A stretch of 64,000 nt of DNA from CAXTSE01 sp964246985 (GCA_964246985.1 CAXTSE010000008.1:62001-126000), one strand, 5' to 3'. Numbered from the stretch's first letter, positions 1 to 10,700 are shown. A program made the numbers and translations. The notes: a model not told the origin generated them from the sequence alone.

Positions 1-104
1 TCGATCACGAGGTCGAGGCCGGCGACCGCGGACGTGGGGCGATCCGCGTGCCGCCACCCCCATCCGCTCGCGCGGACCGCGACCCCTCGGGCGGTGACGG
101 TCAG
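1..104 (-). CDS. Partial ABC/ECF transporter ATP-binding protein (YkoD-like), 5' end only
   Basis: The leftward frame that overlaps the ykoE stop reads TVTARGVAV, then GWGWRHA and AVAGLDLVI. This is how the first nucleotide-binding domain of YkoD-type ATPases begins, just before Walker A, which lies outside the window. The only start-like codon at the junction is a CTG overlapping the ykoE TGA (102-104). No ATG or GTG is available nearby, so the start is uncertain. By family knowledge it would energise the YkoE substrate-binding subunit. Its position directly after ykoE supports the call, but only about 34 residues are visible. Confidence 0.55.
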   Translation of the reverse strand, partial: MTVTARGVAVRASGWGWRHADRPTSAVAGLDLVI

Positions 105-736
105 GACGCGCGCCCGGCGGTACGCGCCGACGTGCGCCCCGACGCGAAGCGCGACAGAGCCCCCGTGGCCGCGAGGCCGCGCACCGCGAACCAGCTCAGC
201 AGCCCCACCACGGCACCCGACACGACGGCGCTGACGGCGTAGACGGCCTTCGCGCCGGCGTCGAGGGCCGCGATCGAGGAGAAGTTGGTGTCGAGGATCG
301 CGACGGCGACGCCCGCGCCGGCGCCGGCGAGCGGGGCGACCCAGACCGCCCAGGCCCGGTAGAAGAGGAGCGCGAAGACCAGCTCGGCGCCCAGGCCCTC
401 GATGGCGCCCCAGACGAGCGTCTCCCAGCCCCACTGCGTGCCGAGGATCGCGGAGACGATGGCGGCGACCAGCTCGGTGAAGATCGCGGCGCCCGGCTTG
501 CGGATCACGAGGCCGCCGAGCACGCCTGCGAACAGCCAGCCGCCAGCCAGCAGGCCGGCCAGGCCCGGAGAGAACGCGAGAGCCGCGCTGAGCGGACCCC
601 AGGCGAGGCCCCATGCCCAGAAGATGACGCCGGCGGCGACACCCAGGACGCTGGCGACGACGATGTCGACGACCCGCCAGCGCAGGGTGCGTGCGGGTCT
701 GGTGGGCGTGGGGGACGGTGATGCTGTCGTGGTCAT
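101..736 (-). CDS. ykoE: YkoE-type ECF transporter S component (thiamine/HMP uptake)
   Basis: This 211-residue membrane protein has about five or six hydrophobic segments after a short Ser/Thr/Pro-rich N-terminus. It matches the substrate-binding subunit of YkoEDC thiamine-precursor transporters, which bind thiamine or its HMP moiety and pair with ATPase and T subunits. I chose the ATG at 736 because GAAAGG lies just upstream. A longer frame starting at 802 would begin inside the TPP riboswitch and is rejected. The riboswitch 44 bases upstream puts the gene under control of thiamine pyrophosphate. A YkoD-like ATPase frame follows with a slight overlap. Confidence 0.85.
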   Translation of the reverse strand: MTTTASPSPTPTRPARTLRWRVVDIVVASVLGVAAGVIFWAWGLAWGPLSAALAFSPGLAGLLAGGWLFAGVLGGLVIRKPGAAIFTELVAAIVSAILGTQWGWETLVWGAIEGLGAELVFALLFYRAWAVWVAPLAGAGAGVAVAILDTNFSSIAALDAGAKAVYAVSAVVSGAVVGLLSWFAVRGLAATGALSRFASGRTSARTAGRAS

Positions 737-779
737 GCTCGTGCCTTTCGGATGATCGGCACGGGTGGGCGAGCGCCCT

Positions 780-870
780 GAGAAGCCTCCCTGCGCCGGC
801 ATGATCCGGATCAGGTTCGACGGTCGGAGCGTCTGGTCGCTCCCTCTCAGCCCGGCATACCGGACTCCCG
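780..870 (-). promoter_or_regulatory. TPP riboswitch (THI element)
   Basis: On the minus strand the conserved parts appear in order: GCCGGGCTGAGAGGGAGC, a variable stem with GACGCTCC, then ACCTGATCCGGATCATGCC and GCGCAGGGA. The CTGAGAGG and ACCTGATC blocks with the flanking stem GTATGCCGG are diagnostic of the thiamine pyrophosphate aptamer. It sits in the leader of ykoE and is expected to shut the transporter down when TPP is plentiful, probably by hiding the ribosome site, since no clear intrinsic terminator follows. Confidence 0.95.
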
Positions 871-894
871 TGTTCAGGGTCAGCCTACCGCGAG

Positions 895-2262
895 CTACCC
901 GACGCGGATCAGCTTCTTGTTCACGAACTCGTCAGCTCCGAAGCGGCCCATCTCGCGACCCGAGCCGGAGCGCTTCACGCCGCCGAAGGGCAGCTCCACG
1001 CCGTCGGCGAGCACGACGTTCACGAAGACCATGCCCGCCTCGATCCGGTCGGCCACCCGCAGGGCCTGCTCCTCGTCCGTCGTGTAGACGTACGAGCCGA
1101 GTCCGAAGGGGGTGTCGTTCGCGATCGCGACCGCCTCGGCCTCATCGGCCACCCTGTAGACGGCGGCCACGGGTCCGAAGAACTCCTCGCGGTAGGCGTC
1201 GTTGTCGCTCGTGACGTCGGCGAGCACCGTCGGCGCGAAGAACGCGCCGTCTCGCGTGCCGCCGGCGACGAGCCGGGCGCCCTGGGCGAGCGCACGGTCG
1301 AGCTGATCCTGCAGGCGGTCGGATGCGGCGGCCGACGATAGCGGACCGAGCGTCGTCTCGGTCGAGGTGGGGTCGCCGGGCTGGTTCTTGACGAGCTCGG
1401 CGGTGAACTTCTCGAGGAACGACTCGTACAGGTCGTCGATGACGATGAAGCGCTTCGCCGCGTTGCACGACTGACCCGAGTTGTCGAGACGCGCGTTGAC
1501 CGCGGCCTCGACCGCCCCATCCAGGTCATCGGTCGACAGCAGGATGAACGGGTCGGATCCGCCCAGCTCGAGCACGACCTTCTTGAGATTGCGGCCCGCG
1601 ATCTCGGCGACCGCGGCTCCGGCGCGCTCGGATCCGGTGAGCGAGACCCCCTGCACGCGCGGGTCGGCGATGACCGTCTCGATCTGATCGTTGGTGGCAT
1701 AGACGTTGACGTAGGCGCCCTCGGGGAATCCGGCGTCGAGGAAGATCTGCTGGATCGCGGCGGCCGACTCCGGGCACTGCGGCGCGTGCTTCAGCAGGAT
1801 CGTGTTGCCGATCACGAGGTTCGGGCCGGCGAAGCGGGCGACCTGGTAGTAGGGGAAGTTCCACGGCATGATGCCGAGCAGCACGCCGAGCGACGAGCGC
1901 CGGATGAACGCCGATCCGTCGCCCGCCAGCAGGTCGATCTTCTCGTCGGCGAGGAAGCCGGGCGCGTTGTCGGCGTAGTAGCCGTAGATGTCGGCGGCGA
2001 AGTCGACCTCGCCGTACGCCTGCTCGATCGGCTTGCCCATCTCGCGGACGATGATCTCGGCCAGCTGGTCGCGGCGCTCTGTGTGCAGCTCGCTGACGCG
2101 CTTGACGAGAGCGGCCCGCTCCTCGGCTGTCGTCGATCGCGACCAGCCGGTGTGGGCGTCGTGCGCGGATGCGATGGCCGCCTGAAGCTCGGTGTCGCTG
2201 ATCGTGGGGTAGCTGGCGACGGTCTCGCCCGTGGCGGGGTTGATGACGGCGTAGTCACTCAT
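895..2262 (-). CDS. NAD(P)-dependent aldehyde dehydrogenase, succinate-semialdehyde dehydrogenase type
   Basis: This 455-residue protein has the full ALDH fold. The cofactor motif GIMPWNFPYYQ is near residue 130, the general base E232 is in LELGGSDPF, and the nucleophile C266 is in NSGQSCNAAKRF. The C-terminal EEFFGPVAAVYR and PFGGVKRSGSGREMG motifs are also present. It resembles the shorter GabD-like succinate-semialdehyde dehydrogenases, which oxidise succinate semialdehyde to succinate. The exact aldehyde cannot be read from sequence. The start ATG at 2262 has GAGGAG six bases upstream. It reads alone, between the M23 peptidase and the riboswitch-controlled transporter genes. Confidence 0.9.
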   Translation of the reverse strand: MSDYAVINPATGETVASYPTISDTELQAAIASAHDAHTGWSRSTTAEERAALVKRVSELHTERRDQLAEIIVREMGKPIEQAYGEVDFAADIYGYYADNAPGFLADEKIDLLAGDGSAFIRRSSLGVLLGIMPWNFPYYQVARFAGPNLVIGNTILLKHAPQCPESAAAIQQIFLDAGFPEGAYVNVYATNDQIETVIADPRVQGVSLTGSERAGAAVAEIAGRNLKKVVLELGGSDPFILLSTDDLDGAVEAAVNARLDNSGQSCNAAKRFIVIDDLYESFLEKFTAELVKNQPGDPTSTETTLGPLSSAAASDRLQDQLDRALAQGARLVAGGTRDGAFFAPTVLADVTSDNDAYREEFFGPVAAVYRVADEAEAVAIANDTPFGLGSYVYTTDEEQALRVADRIEAGMVFVNVVLADGVELPFGGVKRSGSGREMGRFGADEFVNKKLIRVG

Positions 2263-2333
2263 GGGGGCTCCTCGAGAAGGTGGTGCCCACGAGCCTAGGA
2301 CCCGCGACGCGGGTCGGCGAGATCCGTGCGGGC

Positions 2334-3098
2334 TCAGCGCGCGGCGCTGAACGGCTCGGTTGCGTGCGTCGTGAGCCAGCCGATCGGCTCGACCGCGGAG
2401 CCGCCGCCCGGTCGGATCTCGAAGTGCAGGTGGGCGCCGGTGCTGGCCCCGGTGCTGCCGACGAGGCCGACGAGCTGCCCGCGGGTCACGGCCTGCCCGA
2501 CCGAGACGGCCGTGCTGCCGTAGATCATGTGGCCGTAGACGCTCTGCACCATCTGCCCGTCGATGACGTGCTCGACGATGACGTGCACTCCGAGGCCACC
2601 CGACTCGGTGCCCGCGTAGACCACGGTGCCGTCGGCGATGGCCGCGATGCGTGCCCCGGATCCGGGGTCGAAGTCAACCCCCTGATGATCTGACGAGCAT
2701 CCCGAGCAGGGCGAGACCCGGTACCCGAAGCCGCTGCTGACCACGGTCACCGGGGCGAGCGGCCACTGGACGGGGGTGTAGGTGACGACGTCGACGGCGT
2801 CGCGTGCCACGGACGGCGCGGCGGCGTCGCCCGTCGACATGGTCTGTCCCGCGACCGGCGCCGTGCGCGTCACGGTCGCGGCCGATGCCGGCAGGTCGTG
2901 CAGCGTGATGGTGAGGAAGCTCACGGCTGCGGCCACGATCGCGAGGGTGCGGCGGTTCACCCGCAGGAATCCGGCGCCCGGCAGGAGGTGATGGTCGGGT
3001 ATCGGCTCGACGTCGACGATCGGGACGACGATGCGGGGTGCGGGTGTGAGGCGCGGCGGCTTCGGGGCACGCACGTGCGTGGAACGACGGTGGGGCAT
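2334..3098 (-). CDS. Secreted M23 family metallopeptidase (peptidoglycan endopeptidase)
   Basis: This 254-residue protein has a basic N-terminus and one hydrophobic segment near residues 50-70 (LAIVAAAVSFLTITL), ending in ASAA, a plausible export signal or anchor. The C-terminal half is a lysostaphin-type M23 domain, with SSGFGYR, the zinc ligands in HQGVDFDPGSG, and YGHM and HLHFE near the end. Such enzymes cut peptidoglycan cross-links during wall growth or division. The start at 3098 has no strong ribosome site. The AGGAAG motif lies about 12 bases away, so the N-terminus is less certain than the domain. Confidence 0.85.
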   Translation of the reverse strand: MPHRRSTHVRAPKPPRLTPAPRIVVPIVDVEPIPDHHLLPGAGFLRVNRRTLAIVAAAVSFLTITLHDLPASAATVTRTAPVAGQTMSTGDAAAPSVARDAVDVVTYTPVQWPLAPVTVVSSGFGYRVSPCSGCSSDHQGVDFDPGSGARIAAIADGTVVYAGTESGGLGVHVIVEHVIDGQMVQSVYGHMIYGSTAVSVGQAVTRGQLVGLVGSTGASTGAHLHFEIRPGGGSAVEPIGWLTTHATEPFSAAR

Positions 3099-3237
3099 AG
3101 GGCGTGGAGCACTTCCTGGTCGGGCACGCAGTCAGTGCATGCAGGACGCGATCGTGCGCGTCGGTGGATCGGGCTTCATCAGGCGGAGCCGGCAAGACGG
3201 GACTGCCGTGGCTCGCGAAGCCGGTAACGATCGTGCA

Positions 3238-3260
3238 ACAGATTTCTGGAAAAAGTCTGT
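3238..3260. promoter_or_regulatory. Inverted repeat between divergent M23 and treY genes
   Basis: ACAGATTT and AAGTCTGT form 8-base arms with one mismatch around a 7-base centre, in a locally AT-rich patch. It lies 15 bases before the probable treY -10 box (3275-3280) and about 140 bases upstream of the M23 start. A binding site for a regulator of either gene is possible. No family is recognised. A 9-base direct repeat, CGATCGTGC, also occurs at 3149-3157 and 3228-3236. Confidence 0.35.
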
Positions 3261-3287
3261 GCACGCGAATCGCGTACCGTCGGGACC

Positions 3288-5609
3288 ATGAGCGACGAGC
3301 CGCGGTCCACGTACCGCCTGCAGCTGTCCGCCGACTTCACCCTGCAGCAGGGGGCGGAGCTCGCCGACTACCTGCGCGACCTCGGGGCTGACTGGTTCTA
3401 CCTGTCCCCCCTCCTCCAGGCGACCAGCGGATCCACGCACGGCTACGACGTGGTCGACCACAGCACCATCGACGTCGACCGCGGCGGACCCGAGGGCCTC
3501 GACGTGCTCGCCTCGGCGGCGCGCGCCGCTGGTCTCGGCGTCCTGGTCGACATCGTGCCCAACCACATGGGCGTCGCGACGCCCGTCGAGAACGCCTGGT
3601 GGTGGGAGCTGCTCGCGGGCGGACCGGAGTCGGCGCGTGCCACGTACTTCGACGTCGACTGGGATGCCGGCGGCGGACGTCTGCGCATTCCGGTGCTCGG
3701 CGAGACGATCGAGGAGGCGGCGGCCGCGGGCACGCTCCGCGTCGAGGACGGCGAGCTGCGCTACCACGATCACCGGTTCCCGCTGAGTGCCGAATCGCTC
3801 GAGCTGGTGTCGACGGGCTCGACCGACGCTGCCGAGATCCACGCGCGTCAGCACTACGAGCTCATCGACTGGCAGCGCGCGGACTCCGAGCTCAACTACC
3901 GCCGCTTCTTCGCGGTGAACGAGCTCGCCGCCATCCGCGTCGAGGAGCCCCAGGTCTTCGCCGACTCGCACCGCGAGATCCTGCGCTGGCTGCAGGCCGG
4001 GCTCGTCGACGGGCTGCGCGTCGATCACCCGGACGGCCTGACCGATCCGGGCGGGTACCTGGATGCGCTGGCCACCGCGACGGCGGGCGCGTACGTCCTC
4101 GTCGAGAAGATCCTCGAGAACGGCGAATCCCTGCCCGCCTTCTGGGCCACCGCCGGGACCACCGGCTACGACGCGCTCGCCGAGCTCGACCGCGTGCTCG
4201 TCGACCCTGCCGGCCAAGCGCGGCTCGACCAGCTCGACACCAGCCTGCGCCGCGGCGGCCAGGTCGTGTGGGCCGACCTGATCCACGACACCAAGCGCGC
4301 GATCGCCGACGGCATCCTGAACTCGGAGGTGTGGCGGCTGACGCGGGAGCTTCAGCTGGAAGCTGACGGCGTCGACGACGCCGTCGCGGAGCTGCTCGCC
4401 TGCTTCCCCGTCTATCGCAGCTACCTGCCGTACGGCGCCGAGCACCTCGAGCACGCGGTGTCCGACGCGACCCGGCGCCGCCCCGACCTGGCCGACACGA
4501 TCGCGGCCGTCGCCGCCCTGCTCGGCGACGGGTCGCATCCGGCCGCCATCCGCTTCCAGCAGACCTCCGGAATGGTCATGGCGAAGGGGGTCGAGGACAC
4601 CGCGTTCTACCGTGTCTCGCGCCTCGCCAGCCTGACCGAGGTGGGGGCAGACCCCGATGAGTTCGCCATCGAGGTCGACGACTTCCACGCGCGCCAGCAG
4701 GCCCGGCTCGCCACGATGCCGTCGTCGATGACGACCCTGTCGACCCACGACACGAAGCGCGGCGAGGACACCCGAGCCCGCATCAGCGTCATCGCCGAGC
4801 TGCCCGAGGAGTGGGCGGCGTTCCTCGGTCGGCGGCGCGCGCGCCACGGCCTCGGCGACGGCGCGCTCGAGAACGTGCTCTGGGAGTCGATCGTCGGCAG
4901 CTGGCCGCGCGAGCGCGAGGCCCTGCACGGCTACGCCGAGAAGGCCTCCCGCGAGGCCGGCAGCTCCACGACGTGGAACGACCCCGACGAGGCGTTCGAG
5001 ACGCGGCTGCATGCCCTCATCGACGCCGTGTTCGACGACGCGGAGGTCGCCGCCGACGTCGCCGCGATGGCGGCGAGGCTCGAGGCGCCCGGCTGGTCGA
5101 ACGGCCTCGCGCTCAAGCTGCTGCAGCTCACCGGGCCGGGCGTCCCCGACGTCTACCAGGGCAGCGAGCTCTGGGAGCGGTCGCTCGTCGATCCCGACAA
5201 CCGCCGAGCCGTCGACTTCGACGAGCGGCGCCGGCTGCTCGCCGACATCGACGCCGGGACGCGTCCGGCCGTCGACGAGACGGGGGCGGCCAAGCTGCTG
5301 CTCGTGTCTCGCGCCCTGCGCGCCCGCCGCGACCGGCCGGAGCTGTTCGACCGGTACGCGCCGCTGCCCGTGCTCGGCGAGGCCGCCGACCACCTGGTCG
5401 CCGTCGATCGCGGCGGCGCGATCCCGCTGGCGACGCGGCTCCCGGTCGGCCTCGAGGCCGCGGGCGGGTGGGGCGACACCGTCGTCCTCCTGCCGAACGG
5501 ACCGTTCCGCGACGAGCTGACGGGCACCGTCTTCGACGGCGGCGAGACGCCGGCCGCAGACCTGATGGCGACCTACCCGGTCGCCCTCCTGATCCGGATC
5601 GAGGGCTGA
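3288..5609 (+). CDS. treY: Malto-oligosyltrehalose synthase
   Basis: This 773-residue GH13 enzyme turns the reducing-end alpha-1,4 bond of a maltodextrin into an alpha,alpha-1,1 bond, the first step of the TreY-TreZ trehalose pathway. It has the N-terminal STYRLQLSADFTL start, GSTHGYDVVDH, DIVPNHMGV, the nucleophile region GLRVDHPDGL, the acid/base region VLVEKILENGE, and STHDTKRGEDTRAR near residue 485, which is characteristic of TreY. The length is normal. TACCGT at 3275-3280 is 7 bases before the ATG, so the mRNA may be leaderless. treZ follows after 3 bases. The debranching enzyme treX is not in the window. Confidence 0.96.
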   Translation: MSDEPRSTYRLQLSADFTLQQGAELADYLRDLGADWFYLSPLLQATSGSTHGYDVVDHSTIDVDRGGPEGLDVLASAARAAGLGVLVDIVPNHMGVATPVENAWWWELLAGGPESARATYFDVDWDAGGGRLRIPVLGETIEEAAAAGTLRVEDGELRYHDHRFPLSAESLELVSTGSTDAAEIHARQHYELIDWQRADSELNYRRFFAVNELAAIRVEEPQVFADSHREILRWLQAGLVDGLRVDHPDGLTDPGGYLDALATATAGAYVLVEKILENGESLPAFWATAGTTGYDALAELDRVLVDPAGQARLDQLDTSLRRGGQVVWADLIHDTKRAIADGILNSEVWRLTRELQLEADGVDDAVAELLACFPVYRSYLPYGAEHLEHAVSDATRRRPDLADTIAAVAALLGDGSHPAAIRFQQTSGMVMAKGVEDTAFYRVSRLASLTEVGADPDEFAIEVDDFHARQQARLATMPSSMTTLSTHDTKRGEDTRARISVIAELPEEWAAFLGRRRARHGLGDGALENVLWESIVGSWPREREALHGYAEKASREAGSSTTWNDPDEAFETRLHALIDAVFDDAEVAADVAAMAARLEAPGWSNGLALKLLQLTGPGVPDVYQGSELWERSLVDPDNRRAVDFDERRRLLADIDAGTRPAVDETGAAKLLLVSRALRARRDRPELFDRYAPLPVLGEAADHLVAVDRGGAIPLATRLPVGLEAAGGWGDTVVLLPNGPFRDELTGTVFDGGETPAADLMATYPVALLIRIEG

Positions 5610-5612
5610 CGG

Positions 5613-7322
<1,710 letters not shown>

Positions 7323-7448
7323 CGGCGTCGCCCAGAAGCTGACACATCGCCATATAACGGCCGCGAGTTCTACGCAAGCCCTCCAATAGACGCGGCGTTG
7401 GTGCTGTGATAGAAGCAGGTAGAGCTGATCCCCCAATGGAGGTGTGAG

Positions 7449-7658
7449 ATGACGCTTGCTGCAGAAACATCTGACGTCCGCCTCTCAGAGCCCGTCGCCG
7501 GTGTCACCCGCGTCGAGGTCCGAGGCACGACCGTCGGCTACGTGCTCAAGGCCGGTCGCGTCTTCGTGACGCTGCGTGGAGCCGTGTACAACACGTCGTG
7601 CGAGATCGGGCAGTCCCTGGATCGTGACACGGCCGTGCGCCTCCTGATGAACGGGTGA
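7449..7658 (+). CDS. Small conserved hypothetical protein
   Basis: This is a soluble 69-residue protein with no domain I recognise. It alternates short beta-like stretches (VTRVEVRGTTVGYVLKAGRVFVTL) with an acidic/helical end, and carries a single cysteine. The start is well supported by GGAGGT five bases before the ATG, one of the best ribosome sites here. The 126 bases upstream hold no other gene, and TTGGTG with TAGAGC 16 bases later is a possible promoter. It ends just before the acyltransferase gene but is probably a separate unit, because that gene has its own -10 box. Confidence 0.7.
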   Translation: MTLAAETSDVRLSEPVAGVTRVEVRGTTVGYVLKAGRVFVTLRGAVYNTSCEIGQSLDRDTAVRLLMNG

Positions 7659-7681
7659 CTTCCGCTCACTAGAGTGACGGG

Positions 7682-9028
7682 GTGACGAACCCGAAGCGCG
7701 ACGAGGCGTCGCCGCCGGCCCGCGACAAGGCCACGAGCACGATCCCGCGCGATACCTCCGCGAAGTCGTCGATCGACCTCTCGAAGCGCGACCTGACGCT
7801 CGATCTCGCCCGCGTGTTCAGCGTGCTGCTGGTGGTCGTCATCCACCTGCTCTTCGTCGGGGTCGGCTCGGACGCCGACGGCGAGCTCGGCGTCACCCGG
7901 CCGCTCGAGGAGCAGCCCTGGTTCCCCTGGGCGACGTGGGTCGGGCAGATCATGCCGCTGTTCTTCGTCGTCGGGGGCTTCGCGAGCCTCACCGCCTGGC
8001 GCAGCCTGCGGCGGCGCGGAGGCGGCGGCCCGGACTACGTCAAGGCCCGCATCCTGCGTCTGGCTCAGCCGGCGCTGCCGCTGTTCGTCTTCTACGTCGT
8101 CGTGATCGGCGGCGCGACCCTCCTGCAGATCGCCCCGGTGCTGGTGAGCACCGTCGTCATGGGTGCGGGGTCGCCGCTCTGGTTCCTGGCGGCCTACGGC
8201 ATCTGCCAGGCGTTCGTGCCGTGGCTCGCCACCCTGCATGCCAGCGCCCCACGGCGCACGGTGCTCGTGATGTTCGTCGGCGTGGTGCTGGTCGACGTCC
8301 TGCGCTTCTCGACCGGCATCGACCAGCTCGGCTACCTCAACATGCTCCTCGTCTGGCCGCTGATCCAGCAGTTCGGCTTCTGGTACGCCGACGGCTGGTT
8401 CGACCGACGCCGCTGGTGGCAGCTGGTGCTGATCTCGCTCGCCGGAGTCGCGATGCTCGCACCCCTCGCACTCCCCGCGGGCGGCTACTCGATCGACATG
8501 CTCACCAACCTGAACCCTCCCACGCTGCCTCTGGTCTTCCTCGGGCTCTCGCAGGCCGCGACCCTGCGACTGCTCAAGCGGCCGCTCACGGCTCTGATGC
8601 GCACCCGTCCCGCGAAGGGCATCGTCTTCCTCGTCGGCACCCGCCTCATGACGATCTACCTCTGGCACCTGCCGATCATCATCATCCTGTCGGGCATCGC
8701 CCTGCTGATCCCGTTCGCCAGCCCCTCTCCCGGCACCGACGCCTGGTGGTGGACCCGGCCCGTCATGTACGTACTGGTCATCGGCGCCCTGTTCGCGCTG
8801 TCGTTGCTGGTGGGGCGCTTCGAGGTGCCGCGCGAGCTCGGCGAGACCCCGCCGGTGCCGTTCGTCGTGCTCGCGGCGATCCTCACGATCGCGCCGCCGT
8901 TCCTCGTCATCGAGTTCTTCCTCGGCTTCTGGCTGGCGCTCGCGGGCGCGGCGTCATTCGGCGTCGCGATCCTCATCCTCGGCAGGTGGGGTGTGCGGGT
9001 GGCCCGCCGACTGGACATCGAGGATTAA
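7682..9028 (+). CDS. Membrane acyltransferase family 3 protein
   Basis: This 448-residue multipass protein has about ten membrane segments. The first carries the family's catalytic pattern of Arg, ten residues, then His (LARVFSVLLVVVIHLL near residues 41-57). Further on come FFVVGGFAS and WHLPIIIIL. Such enzymes transfer O-acyl groups to sugars or lipids of the envelope at the cytoplasmic membrane. The target is unknown. The N-terminal 35 residues are charged and disordered. The GTG start at 7682 is preceded by TAGAGT and 6 bases, a leaderless arrangement. UDP-glucose dehydrogenase follows, which may hint at a surface polysaccharide. Confidence 0.82.
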   Translation: MTNPKRDEASPPARDKATSTIPRDTSAKSSIDLSKRDLTLDLARVFSVLLVVVIHLLFVGVGSDADGELGVTRPLEEQPWFPWATWVGQIMPLFFVVGGFASLTAWRSLRRRGGGGPDYVKARILRLAQPALPLFVFYVVVIGGATLLQIAPVLVSTVVMGAGSPLWFLAAYGICQAFVPWLATLHASAPRRTVLVMFVGVVLVDVLRFSTGIDQLGYLNMLLVWPLIQQFGFWYADGWFDRRRWWQLVLISLAGVAMLAPLALPAGGYSIDMLTNLNPPTLPLVFLGLSQAATLRLLKRPLTALMRTRPAKGIVFLVGTRLMTIYLWHLPIIIILSGIALLIPFASPSPGTDAWWWTRPVMYVLVIGALFALSLLVGRFEVPRELGETPPVPFVVLAAILTIAPPFLVIEFFLGFWLALAGAASFGVAILILGRWGVRVARRLDIED

Positions 9029-9085
9029 CCTCCCCGTCTCCTGAATCGCCGCGGCCGTACTCGACGCCCCGCTTAGGGTCGACGG

Positions 9086-10432
9086 GTGCGCATCTCAGTG
9101 ATCGGCTGCGGCTACCTCGGAGCCGTCCACACAGCCAGCATGACCTCGCTCGGCCACGAGGTGGTCGGCATCGATGTCGACCCCTTCAAGATCGCGGCCC
9201 TCTCGATGGGCCACTCGCCGTTCTACGAGCCCGGCCTCGACGACCTGCTGACCTCCGCCATCGAGACGGGACGCCTGCGCTTCTCGACCGACATCGCGGA
9301 CGCGGCGGGCAGCCGTGTGCACTTCGTCGCGGTCGGCACCCCGCAGAAGGCGGGCGAGAACGCCGCCGACCTGACCTACGTGGATGCCGCGCTCGACGGT
9401 CTGATCCCCGTGCTCGCCGATGGCGACCTGGTCGTCGGCAAGTCGACGGTGCCCGTCGGCACCGCGCGCCGCCTCGCCGACCGGATCGCCGCATCCGGAT
9501 CGCGCGCTGCGCTGGCCTGGAACCCCGAGTTCCTGCGCGAGGGCTTCGCGATCCAGGACACCCTGCACCCCGACCGCCTCGTCTACGGGATGCCCGACGG
9601 GCACCCGGCCGCCGCATCCGCCCAGGCGCTGCTCGACGAGGTGTACTCGGCGGCGCTGGCCGAGGCCACGCCGCTCATCGTGACCGACTACGAGACGGCC
9701 GAGCTCGTGAAGGTGTCGGCGAACGCGTTCCTCGCGACGAAGATCTCGTTCATCAACGCGATGGCGGAGGTGTGCGAGGCCGCGGGCGGAGACGTGCTGC
9801 AGCTCGCCGACGCGATCGGGCACGACGCGCGCATCGGACGCCGCTTCCTCAACGCGGGCATCGGCTTCGGCGGAGGCTGCCTGCCCAAGGACATCCGCGC
9901 CTTCATGGCGCGCGCGGGCGAGCTGGGCGCCGATCAGGCGCTCACCTTCCTGCGCGAGGTCGACGACATCAACCTGAGGCGCCGCGAGAGGGCCGTCGAC
10001 ATCGCGCGAGATGTGCTCGGCGGATCACTGCAGGGCAAGCGGATCGCGGTGCTGGGGCTGGCGTTCAAGCCCGACTCCGACGACGTGCGCGATTCCCCCG
10101 CTCTCGACATCGCCGGTCAGCTCGCGCTCCAGGGAGCGACGGTGCTCTGCCACGACCCGCGCGCGATCGAGAACGCCCGCGCGCGGTTCCCCGGCCTCGC
10201 CTACGCGGAGTCCGTCGCCGAGGCGGCTGCCGGAGCCGACGTCGTGATGGTGCTCACGGAATGGGTCGACTACCGCGAGCTCGACCCGCGGGAGTTGGTG
10301 ACCGGTGCGGCAGAGCCCATCGTGATCGACGGGCGCAACTGCCTCGACCCGCAGCGCTGGCGCGACGCGGGTTGGCGATACCGGGCGATGGGTCGCCCGC
10401 GCGAGGATCGGCCGCTGACCGTCGCGGTGTGA
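9086..10432 (+). CDS. ugd: UDP-glucose 6-dehydrogenase
   Basis: This 448-residue protein oxidises UDP-glucose to UDP-glucuronate with two NAD+. It has the N-terminal Rossmann motif GCGYLGAVH, then STVPVGT, NPEFLREGFA, the central ETAELVKVSANAFLATKISF helix, the catalytic Cys in FGGGCLPKD near residue 265, and the C-terminal GLAFKPDSDDVRDSPA domain. The GTG start at 9086 is preceded by TAGGGT and 6 bases (leaderless pattern). Glucuronate would feed wall or capsule polymers. It lies 57 bases after the acyltransferase on the same strand. Confidence 0.95.
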   Translation: MRISVIGCGYLGAVHTASMTSLGHEVVGIDVDPFKIAALSMGHSPFYEPGLDDLLTSAIETGRLRFSTDIADAAGSRVHFVAVGTPQKAGENAADLTYVDAALDGLIPVLADGDLVVGKSTVPVGTARRLADRIAASGSRAALAWNPEFLREGFAIQDTLHPDRLVYGMPDGHPAAASAQALLDEVYSAALAEATPLIVTDYETAELVKVSANAFLATKISFINAMAEVCEAAGGDVLQLADAIGHDARIGRRFLNAGIGFGGGCLPKDIRAFMARAGELGADQALTFLREVDDINLRRRERAVDIARDVLGGSLQGKRIAVLGLAFKPDSDDVRDSPALDIAGQLALQGATVLCHDPRAIENARARFPGLAYAESVAEAAAGADVVMVLTEWVDYRELDPRELVTGAAEPIVIDGRNCLDPQRWRDAGWRYRAMGRPREDRPLTVAV

Positions 10433-10477
10433 CGTGGTGGGGGCGGGTCGTCGGTCTGAGACCTCTACCCTGGTCGC

Positions 10478-10666
10478 ATGGACCCGATCACCCTGGGCAG
10501 CGTCGTCGCCCTCGTCATCTTCGTCATCACGGTCATCTCGATCGTGCGGAACCCGAACCACGGAGGCGGCGGGAAGCTCCTCTGGATCCTGATCGCGTTC
10601 TTCCTCTCGATCCTCGGATCGATCCTGTGGCTGCTGTTCGGACGCGGCAAGGTGCCGAAGCGGTAG
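10478..10666 (+). CDS. Small PLDc_N-type membrane protein
   Basis: This 62-residue protein has two membrane helices (about residues 6-24 and 34-54) separated by NPNHGGGGKLLW and a basic end. This is the phospholipase-D-nuclease N-terminal (PLDc_N) pattern found as stand-alone small proteins in actinobacteria, function unknown. TACCCT at 10466-10471 is exactly 6 bases before the ATG, which supports both the start and a leaderless transcript. Confidence 0.75.
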   Translation: MDPITLGSVVALVIFVITVISIVRNPNHGGGGKLLWILIAFFLSILGSILWLLFGRGKVPKR

Positions 10667-10700
10667 GGCTCAGGATCAGCCGTGCGCGGCAGTGGGAGGC

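Noticed and set aside
3099..3240. Possible c-di-AMP (ydaO) riboswitch before the M23 gene
   Set aside because: The conserved ydaO sequence blocks are not present; only unspecific stems and repeats are seen.
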